Part shown: positions 1 through 5,662 of the stretch, one piece after another
How the letters are laid out: each line of letters starts with the position of its first letter
Position numbering within the stretch: the stretch's first letter is position 1
The notes under the pieces: generated by a model
Databases searched by the model: none
The model's input: only the letters and a program-made list of their open reading frames with translations
What the model was told of the DNA's origin: nothing
Made by a program: the position numbers and the translations under genes
Assembly (NCBI GenBank): GCA_002696025.1
Contig: NZQU01000110.1
Coordinates: forward strand, 1 to 6,223
From: Crocinitomicaceae bacterium
Lineage (GTDB): Bacteria > Bacteroidota > Bacteroidia > Flavobacteriales_D > Crocinitomicaceae
DNA length: 6,223 nt
Reading direction: 5' to 3'

Positions 1-123
1 GTTTAATTTTTTTTTGTTTCTTCCACATAAAATCAATTGATGACCGTTTACTGATAATATTTTTGCAATCGACCATCCAATTCCACTACTTGCACCTGTA
101 ATTAAAATTTTTTTATTTTTCAT
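1..123 (-). CDS. Short-chain dehydrogenase/reductase (SDR), N-terminal 41 codons only
   Basis: Reading leftwards from an ATG at 123, the open frame runs off the left edge after 41 codons, so the catalytic part (Asn-Ser-Tyr-Lys) is not visible. The visible part is the start of a classical SDR Rossmann fold: a short beta strand (KKILITG), the dinucleotide-binding motif TGASSGIG at residues 9-16, a helix, then a second strand ending in CGRN at 33-36. The Arg at 35 after the second strand is typical of NADP(H)-preferring SDRs, so NADP(H) use is inferred. The start lies one base after the stop of the aldo/keto reductase (gap at 124), so the two are almost surely co-transcribed and translationally coupled. 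A run of nine A (7-15 on the plus strand as T) encodes three lysines. Substrate cannot be inferred. The family call is secure despite the short fragment. Confidence 0.88.
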   Translation of the reverse strand, partial: MKNKKILITGASSGIGWSIAKILSVNGHQLILCGRNKKKLN

Positions 124-124
124 T

Positions 125-997
125 TTATGCTACTCTTTTACCTTTACTGGCCTCCAATAATGAGAACCAGTCTACATAATCCATATTAATCTTGATTGCT
201 TCCATAGAGGCTTTAATTCTTTCTTTTTTTGTTGTTCCTATAACAGGAAGAATATGAGCAGGGTGTTTCATTAACCACGCCAGAAGAAGCTGATCATCTG
301 AGCATGAATATTTTTCTTGTAATTTTTTTAAAACTGGTTCAATTCTTTTGTGGATATTATCGATTTTTTTAAAATAAGATCCAAGAGGTGACCAAGCCAT
401 TATATTTATATTTTTTATTTGACAAAAATCTATTACTCCATCCGATAAAAATTCACTATTTGTCAATGAACATTCGATTTGATTATATTCAACATCAATA
501 TTTTTTTTAATAAGTTTAATTTGGTGTTCAGTAAAGTTTGACAAACCGAATATTTTTATTTTTCCTTCACTTTTTAGCTTCGAAATTATTTCTGCAATTT
601 CATCATTTCTCATTAGCGGACTTGGTCTATGTAACAAAAAAATATCTATGTAATCAGTTTTTAAATTTTTAAGAGAATTTTCAACTGAATACCTAATATG
701 TTTAGACGAATAGTCGTAGTATTTAATTTTAAATGGCTTGGAGTCGCATGGGTATTGAATACCACATTTTGTTATTAATTTAATTTTATCTCTTTGAATA
801 CCAGAAGATTTAAACGCCTCACCAAATTCTCTCTCTGTTGTATATCCCCCATAAATATCTGCATGATCAAAGGTGTTTATCCCAGTCTCTATGATACATT
901 CAATTAATTCTATCATTTTATTATTAGATAGATTTTCTCCCCATTTACCCCAATTCATTACCCCAGAAATAATTCTTGATTGATTACTTTTATTCAT
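125..997 (-). CDS. Aldo/keto reductase, YdhF-like
   Basis: A 290-residue cytoplasmic NAD(P)H-dependent oxidoreductase of the aldo/keto reductase superfamily, of normal full length for the monomeric TIM-barrel family. The catalytic tetrad is visible: Asp44 and Tyr49 in FDHADIYGGYTTE, Lys77 in LITKCGI, and His123 in DIFLLHRPSP. Cofactor-loop residues are also present: Ser153-Asn154 in FGLSNFTE, Gln173 in YNQIECS, the AWSPLG segment at 201-206, and the late GTTKKERI segment at 254-261 that usually contacts the 2'-phosphate of NADPH. The C-terminal DWFSLLEASKG pattern and overall layout resemble the E. coli YdhF group. ATG at 997 was chosen because it gives the expected N-terminus, and the promoter at 1018-1046 predicts a short leader of about 14 nt. 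The leader is A/T-rich without a Shine-Dalgarno. The gene is followed at one base by an SDR gene. The substrate is not known; many such proteins act on reactive carbonyls or keto sugars, but nothing here decides it. Confidence 0.93.
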   Translation of the reverse strand: MNKSNQSRIISGVMNWGKWGENLSNNKMIELIECIIETGINTFDHADIYGGYTTEREFGEAFKSSGIQRDKIKLITKCGIQYPCDSKPFKIKYYDYSSKHIRYSVENSLKNLKTDYIDIFLLHRPSPLMRNDEIAEIISKLKSEGKIKIFGLSNFTEHQIKLIKKNIDVEYNQIECSLTNSEFLSDGVIDFCQIKNINIMAWSPLGSYFKKIDNIHKRIEPVLKKLQEKYSCSDDQLLLAWLMKHPAHILPVIGTTKKERIKASMEAIKINMDYVDWFSLLEASKGKRVA

Positions 998-1017
998 TTT
1001 AAACTAAACTTCTTAAC

Positions 1018-1046
1018 CAAAAATAGGAATACTTTGTATCTACAAA
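1018..1046 (-). promoter_or_regulatory. Bacteroidota-type promoter for the aldo/keto reductase-SDR pair
   Basis: On the minus strand TATTTTTG (1018-1025) matches the Bacteroidota -7 consensus TAnnTTTG at every fixed base. It is preceded, after 17 nt, by TTTG (1043-1046) matching the -33 element. The predicted start of transcription is near 1011, giving a leader of about 14 nt to the ATG at 997. The TTG end of the -7 element is also part of a TTGGTTAA sequence (1013-1020), one of several such copies in this region, so a regulator binding that sequence would block this promoter. The match is by eye; such motifs also arise by chance in AT-rich DNA, but position and spacing are right. Confidence 0.6.
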
Positions 1047-1065
1047 AACTCCATCTACCCTATTT

Positions 1066-1096
1066 TTTAACCAATTATTAACAACGTTTGGTTAAA
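1066..1096. repeat. 9-bp perfect inverted repeat in the divergent intergenic region
   Basis: TTTAACCAA (1066-1074) is followed after 13 nt by its exact reverse complement TTGGTTAAA (1088-1096). The arms are centred about 22 nt apart, roughly two helical turns, as expected of an operator for a dimeric regulator; a stem-loop is the alternative. It lies upstream of both divergent transcription units and is not followed by a T-run on either side in the terminator position that would matter, so a terminator is unlikely. The core TTAACCAA recurs at 1013-1020. No regulator gene is present in the window. Confidence 0.5.
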
Positions 1097-1112
1097 TTAA
1101 TCTTCATTTTTG
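1087..1112 (+). promoter_or_regulatory. Weak candidate promoter of the MoxR-bat operon
   Basis: CATTTTTG (1105-1112) differs from the TAnnTTTG -7 consensus only at the first base, and would give a transcript starting near 1118 with a leader of about 24 nt to the MoxR start at 1142. The only TTTG upstream (1087-1090) is 14 nt away, shorter than the usual 17-23. A second poor match, AACGTTTG (1083-1090), has no -33 partner. The operon must have a promoter in this region unless it reads in from further left, but I cannot place it firmly. Confidence 0.25.
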
Positions 1113-1141
1113 TTCCACAAAATTCTAAAAATAACCAGTTA

Positions 1142-2140
1142 ATGGAAAATTCGAACATAGATATCAACTCAATAAATGAAATTATTGAAAAAGAAAGTGC
1201 TTTTTTAGACCCACTTAATCGTGAGATAAATAAAGTTATTATTGGTCAGAAAACAATGGTTGAAAGACTTTTAATTGGACTTCTTGGTCAAGGTCATATT
1301 TTGTTAGAGGGTGTGCCTGGACTTGCTAAAACTCTTGCTATAAACACCTTGAGCCAAGCAGTAAAAGCAAGTTTTAGTCGAATTCAATTTACCCCAGACT
1401 TACTCCCTGCCGATGTTATTGGAACAATGATCTTTAACATGAAAGAAAATGATTTTTCGATTAAAAAGGGTCCAATTTTTGCCAATTTTGTTCTTGCCGA
1501 TGAAATAAATAGAGCCCCTGCAAAGGTACAGTCTGCTTTACTTGAAGCAATGCAGGAAAAACAAGTTACTATAGGAGATACTAGTTTTAAATTAAAAGCT
1601 CCATTTTTGGTAATGGCAACTCAGAACCCTGTGGAACAAGAAGGAACATACCCATTACCAGAAGCTCAGGTTGATAGATTTATGTTAAAAACAATTATTG
1701 ATTATCCAAAAATTGAAGAAGAAAACATTATAGTAACTTCCAATTTAAAGGGGGCTTACGAAAAAATTAATCCAATTGTAACAACAAAACAAATACTCTC
1801 TGCCCAAGATTCTGTTCGATTGGTGTATATGGATGAAAAAATTGAAAAATACATCCTTGATTTAATTTTTTGTACCCGCTACCCAGAGAAATATAATTTA
1901 AGTAAGTTGAAACCATTAATCAGTTTTGGTGCCTCACCAAGGGGAAGTATAAACTTAGCAAAGGCAGCAAAATGCAATGCATTTTTAAGACACAGGGGTT
2001 ATGTTATACCTGAAGATATTAGAGCAGTAATATATGATGTTTTAAGACATCGAATCGGCTTAACATACGAGGCTGAAGCCGAAAGTATAACATCAGAGGA
2101 AATAATAGGTCAAATTGTTAATGAGATTGAAGTGCCCTAA
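1142..2140 (+). CDS. MoxR-family AAA+ ATPase, first gene of the bat operon
   Basis: A 332-residue cytoplasmic AAA+ ATPase of the MoxR family, normal length for the Bacteroidota bat-operon member; such proteins form hexamers that remodel or activate VWA-domain partners. Walker A is GVPGLAKT (57-64, Lys63), Walker B is FVLADEINRAP (116-126, Asp120-Glu121), sensor 1 is ATQNP (159-163), the arginine finger is probably Arg179 in EAQVDRF, and sensor 2 is GASPRGS (263-269, Arg267). The C-terminal lid domain ends in the common IVNEIEVP. The start at ATG 1142 begins MENSNIDINS, as in flavobacterial relatives. An upstream TTG at 1088 in the same frame would add 18 residues with no family support and lies inside the inverted repeat; an in-frame stop at 1079-1081 limits any longer form. 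The leader lacks a Shine-Dalgarno. The next gene begins 16 nt downstream and encodes DUF58, its usual partner. Confidence 0.96.
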   Translation: MENSNIDINSINEIIEKESAFLDPLNREINKVIIGQKTMVERLLIGLLGQGHILLEGVPGLAKTLAINTLSQAVKASFSRIQFTPDLLPADVIGTMIFNMKENDFSIKKGPIFANFVLADEINRAPAKVQSALLEAMQEKQVTIGDTSFKLKAPFLVMATQNPVEQEGTYPLPEAQVDRFMLKTIIDYPKIEEENIIVTSNLKGAYEKINPIVTTKQILSAQDSVRLVYMDEKIEKYILDLIFCTRYPEKYNLSKLKPLISFGASPRGSINLAKAAKCNAFLRHRGYVIPEDIRAVIYDVLRHRIGLTYEAEAESITSEEIIGQIVNEIEVP

Positions 2141-2156
2141 AAAAATATAAATTTAT

Positions 2157-3026
2157 ATGGACACCAAAGAGCTAATAAAAAAAGTTCGAAAAATTGAAAT
2201 TAAAACTAGACGGTTAAGTAATCATATTTTTGGAGGTGAATATCACAGTACTTTTAAAGGTAGAGGGATGACATTTAGTGAGGTTAGACAATACCAGTTT
2301 GGAGATGATGTTAGATCAATAGATTGGAATGTTACGGCTAGATATAATAGTCCATATGTTAAAGTTTTTGAAGAGGAAAGAGAGTTAACGTTAATGTTAA
2401 TGGTAGACATAAGTGGTTCAGAATTTTTTGGAACAGAATCTATAACTAAAAAAGAGATAATTACAGAAATTGCTGCAACACTTGCTTTTTCTGCTCTTCA
2501 AAATAATGATAAGGTCGGAATGATTATGTTTTCGGGCATAATAGAATTATTCATTCCACCAAAAAAAGGACGTTCACACATATTAAGAATAATTAGAGAG
2601 CTTCTTGAGTTTAAACCAAAAAATAAATTAACAAATATCAGTGAGGCCTTTGCTTTTTTATCTGGAGTCATAAAAAAAAGTGCAATTGTATTTGTACTAT
2701 CAGATTTTATTGATGATGATTATGATAAAACTCTTAAAATTGTCTCCAAAAAGCATGATTTAACAGGTATAAAAATTTATGACAAACTCGAGACATTTAT
2801 ACCCAAAATGGGACTTGTTCCTATGATTGATTCTGAAAACACCGGAATATCGTGGATTGATACCGATTCAAAACGAATTAGACAATCATATTCTTTAGAA
2901 TATGCAAGAAATAATGAAATTTTCTCAACTCTTTTTAAAAAAAATGGTGCTGGATCAATAAGTTTTGACTTGAGAGAGAGCTATGTAAAAAAACTTTTAG
3001 GGTATTTTAAAAACCGAACAAAATAA
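2157..3026 (+). CDS. DUF58-domain protein with VWA-like MIDAS motif
   Basis: A 289-residue protein with no signal peptide or membrane segment, so probably cytoplasmic or membrane-associated through partners. It carries the full DUF58 signature: FKGRGMTFSEVRQYQFGDD (33-51), then SIDWNVTARYNSPYVKVFEE (54-73). After it comes a VWA-like fold with a metal-ion-dependent adhesion site: DISGS at 84-88 (Asp84, Ser86, Ser88), probably Thr159 in KLTNIS, and Asp183 in VLSDF. The C-terminus SYVKKLLGYFKNR is typical of the flavobacterial members. DUF58 proteins are nearly always encoded beside MoxR ATPases and are thought to be their partners or substrates; the molecular role is not established. The start at ATG 2157 gives the standard N-terminus MDTKELIKKVR. 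Two runs of eight A inside the gene (2672-2679, 2937-2944) keep the frame. The next gene begins 2 nt after the stop, suggesting translational coupling. Confidence 0.94.
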   Translation: MDTKELIKKVRKIEIKTRRLSNHIFGGEYHSTFKGRGMTFSEVRQYQFGDDVRSIDWNVTARYNSPYVKVFEEERELTLMLMVDISGSEFFGTESITKKEIITEIAATLAFSALQNNDKVGMIMFSGIIELFIPPKKGRSHILRIIRELLEFKPKNKLTNISEAFAFLSGVIKKSAIVFVLSDFIDDDYDKTLKIVSKKHDLTGIKIYDKLETFIPKMGLVPMIDSENTGISWIDTDSKRIRQSYSLEYARNNEIFSTLFKKNGAGSISFDLRESYVKKLLGYFKNRTK

Positions 3027-3028
3027 AA

Positions 3029-4651
3029 ATGAGCAAATATTTTTATTTTTTATTGATACTATCTTTTGGATTTATTAGGGGACAGTTAACTTCGAAAGTT
3101 AGTGCAAATGTAACTTCCTCAACCTTTAGTATAGGCGAACAAATTGACTTTTATATTAATGTTGAGGTAGATTCAGTTGAACAAACAACCTTTCCCAATA
3201 AATTATCAATTAATCCAATTGAAACCCTAGAGTCCTTTCCAATAGATACACAAAGGTTAGGAAATAAATATTTATTGGTAAAGAGATATAATCTGATTCA
3301 ATTTGATTCGGGTTATTATTTTATTCCATCACAAAGAGTATTAATTAATGGGTTTTCAAAGCTGACAAATCCAATTAAAATTAGAGTTAACGACATTTTA
3401 GTCGATACTTTAAAACAAAAGATGTTTGAAATTAAACCTCTTCAAGTCGAAGAGAAAAGTTATAAATTTTTGATAATTAAGATTGGATTATTGTTATTAT
3501 CATTTTTAGGAATTATTATAATAATCTATATATATAAATCTTATCAAAAACGGGTTTTGAAAAAAAATAATATTATACCTCCATTTGAAAAAGCTATAAG
3601 TGCATTAAAGGAATTAGAAAAAAGACAACCGAAAGATCAAATTGAATATAAATCTTACTATTCTGATTTAATAGATGTTTTAAGGTTGTATTTTGAGGAA
3701 GAGACAGATATAGATGCTTTAGAAAGTACTTCAGATCAGCTTCTATTTAAACTAGAAAATTTAAAAAAAGAAGGTAAGTTAGATTTAAAGGAGAAAACCA
3801 TAAAAAATTTAAAAACAGTTCTTAGCACTGCCGATTTAGTAAAATTTGCAAGAGCTATTCCAGATTTAGGAAAGAATGACAAAGATATTAAATTGGTAGA
3901 AGAGGTAGTTGTTAATACAAAGGAAGTGCTTCCAGAACCTACTTTGGAAGAGTTAAAAGCAAAAAAACAATATGAGGAGCTTTTACGTAAACAAAAATTA
4001 AATAGATTGATTAAATGGATATTCAGCTTATTTGGAATTTCAACATTTGTTTGTTTTATAATTCTATTTTCAATTTATGGTTATTATCCTGTTAGAGATA
4101 CTATTTTTCGTTATCCGACAAAAAAATTAATAGATCGGGATTGGGTGACTTCGGAGTATGGTGCACCTCCAATAAAAATTTCAAGTCCAAAAATTCTAAA
4201 AAGGACTAATTTGAATGACAAGAATATAATTTTTTTTCAAATGGATAGCATTGAATCCAATTTTTACACTGAAATCTTATTTGAAACAAAATTCAATTCT
4301 AAAACAGACAGAAAAAATAAAACCAAAAGTAACATTGCTAGTGCAGAAGAAACTCAAAAGATTATTGATAAAACTATTGATAGACTTAAGATGATTGGAG
4401 GAGTAAATATTCTTTTTAACACCGAAAACTTCACGACCCTGAACGGATTGCCAACATTAAAGATATCTGGAACATTAGATTATTCTAAAAATAAGAGTAA
4501 AGAAAAAGTGAGATCTAATTTTACTTCATTGATAGTTAATTATGATCAAGGACAAATTTTAATAACTTTTTCTTATGAAAAGAACGATCGATATGGAGAA
4601 AAAATTTTAAATAAAATGATTGATAGTCTTGAATTAATAAAAGAACTTTAA
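3029..4651 (+). CDS. BatD-like two-TM membrane protein of the bat operon, C-terminal domain uncharacterised
   Basis: A 540-residue protein. Residues 1-18 look like a signal peptide (SKYFYFLLILSFGFIRG, probable cleavage before Gln19). Residues 19-146 are a beta-rich extracytoplasmic domain with the start SSTFSIGEQIDFYINVEV, reminiscent of BatD-type oxygen-tolerance domains. TM1 is about 147-169, followed by basic SYQKRVLKKNN, so 170-327 is cytoplasmic by the positive-inside rule. That part is helical and contains YYSDLIDVLRLYFEEE (210-225) and STADLVKFARAIPDL (266-280), a pattern shared with DUF4381 and BatD cytoplasmic tails. A basic, coiled-coil-prone stretch (about 305-327) leads into TM2 (about 328-351). 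Residues 352-540 form a second extracytoplasmic alpha/beta domain ending in IDSLELIKEL that I cannot name. Its position between DUF58 and BatA is standard in Bacteroidota, where it is usually left hypothetical. A scaffold linking MoxR/DUF58 to BatA/BatB is my inference. Confidence 0.85.
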   Translation: MSKYFYFLLILSFGFIRGQLTSKVSANVTSSTFSIGEQIDFYINVEVDSVEQTTFPNKLSINPIETLESFPIDTQRLGNKYLLVKRYNLIQFDSGYYFIPSQRVLINGFSKLTNPIKIRVNDILVDTLKQKMFEIKPLQVEEKSYKFLIIKIGLLLLSFLGIIIIIYIYKSYQKRVLKKNNIIPPFEKAISALKELEKRQPKDQIEYKSYYSDLIDVLRLYFEEETDIDALESTSDQLLFKLENLKKEGKLDLKEKTIKNLKTVLSTADLVKFARAIPDLGKNDKDIKLVEEVVVNTKEVLPEPTLEELKAKKQYEELLRKQKLNRLIKWIFSLFGISTFVCFIILFSIYGYYPVRDTIFRYPTKKLIDRDWVTSEYGAPPIKISSPKILKRTNLNDKNIIFFQMDSIESNFYTEILFETKFNSKTDRKNKTKSNIASAEETQKIIDKTIDRLKMIGGVNILFNTENFTTLNGLPTLKISGTLDYSKNKSKEKVRSNFTSLIVNYDQGQILITFSYEKNDRYGEKILNKMIDSLELIKEL

Positions 4652-4660
4652 AATTAAATT

Positions 4661-5659
4661 ATGGAAAATATATCTTTTTTGAATCCATACTTTTTTTGGT
4701 TATTTCTATTACTTCCATTAATAATTTTTTGGGAAGTTTTTTCTCATAAAAGGAAGCAGGCAAAATTAAAATTACCTACCATAAAAAAAATAAATCAAAA
4801 GACCATTAGGGTATATTTAAGACCCATATTATTTATCCTAAGATTTATTGCTTTATCATTATTAATAATTTCATTAGCAAGACCTCAGGTTTCAGAAGTT
4901 TCAATCAAAAGCAAAACTAACAAGGGTATAGACATTGTTATGGCAATTGATGTTTCATCAAGTATGTTGGCACAAGACTTAAAACCTAATCGACTTTCAG
5001 CTCTAAAAAGAGTAGCTTCTGAATTTATAGACGACAGAATTTCAGATAGGATAGGACTTGTGGTTTATGCTGGGGAAAGTTATACTATGACTCCTATAAC
5101 TAATGATAAAAATATCATTAAAAATAGTTTGTCAGAAATCAGTTTTAAAGGAGTAATTGAAGATGGAACAGCAATTGGAATGGGCTTGGCAACTGCGGTA
5201 AATAGATTAAAAGATAGTCGTGCCAAAAGTAAGGTTATTATACTACTAACAGATGGTGTTAATAATTCTGGATTTATTGACCCAAAAATAGCCTCAGAAC
5301 TTGCTTTAGAATATAAAATTAAAACCTACACTATTGGATTAGGAAGTAATGGAATGGCAAGAGCTCCAATTGGAATATTACCTAATGGAAATTTTCAATA
5401 TGGAATGACCAAGGTTGAGATTGATGAAAAATTACTCAAATCAATATCTAGTGTTACTGGTGGGCAATATTTTAGGGCAACAGATAATGAGAAACTTGCT
5501 CAAATATATTCATCAATTAATAGATTAGAAAAGACAGAAATTGAAGAAATTAAATATACAAACTTTGAGGAAAAATATAGACCATTAGTAATAATAGTCT
5601 TAACACTAATTGTCTCTGAGTTTTTATTGAGAAACACATTATTTAGAAGCTTTATATAA
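4661..5659 (+). CDS. batA: BatA, membrane-anchored VWA-domain protein
   Basis: A 332-residue protein of standard BatA length. Two N-terminal membrane segments (about 11-24 and 56-72, separated by a basic cytoplasmic loop SHKRKQAKLKLP) are followed by a VWA domain (about 89-290) and a final membrane segment (about 308-323). The MIDAS is complete: DVSSSM with Asp97, Ser99 and Ser101, Thr170 in DGTAIGMGL, and Asp198 in LLTDGVNNSG, so divalent metal binding is expected. The pattern before the domain, SLARPQVSE, is a BatA/BatB hallmark. With an N-terminal hairpin (N-out or in undetermined) and a C-terminal anchor, the VWA domain sits between membrane segments, probably on the periplasmic side. The start ATG 4661 lies 9 nt after the previous stop; BatB starts 3 nt after its own. 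The leader has no Shine-Dalgarno. Family precedent: BatA and BatB interact and form a complex with other Bat proteins. Confidence 0.94.
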   Translation: MENISFLNPYFFWLFLLLPLIIFWEVFSHKRKQAKLKLPTIKKINQKTIRVYLRPILFILRFIALSLLIISLARPQVSEVSIKSKTNKGIDIVMAIDVSSSMLAQDLKPNRLSALKRVASEFIDDRISDRIGLVVYAGESYTMTPITNDKNIIKNSLSEISFKGVIEDGTAIGMGLATAVNRLKDSRAKSKVIILLTDGVNNSGFIDPKIASELALEYKIKTYTIGLGSNGMARAPIGILPNGNFQYGMTKVEIDEKLLKSISSVTGGQYFRATDNEKLAQIYSSINRLEKTEIEEIKYTNFEEKYRPLVIIVLTLIVSEFLLRNTLFRSFI

Positions 5660-5662
5660 AAC

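Noticed and set aside
1066..1096. Inverted repeat as a transcription terminator
   Set aside because: It lies between two divergent start regions, so no gene ends there; the loop is long and the stem AT-rich.
2145..2158. Perfect 14-bp palindrome ATATAAATTTATAT overlapping the DUF58 start codon
   Set aside because: It consists only of A and T; in DNA this AT-rich about one such palindrome per window is expected by chance, and it is too weak to form a stable RNA hairpin.
2225..2232. TATTTTTG matching the -7 promoter consensus inside the DUF58 gene
   Set aside because: There is no properly spaced TTTG upstream, it is inside a coding region, and the motif is frequent by chance in AT-rich sequence.
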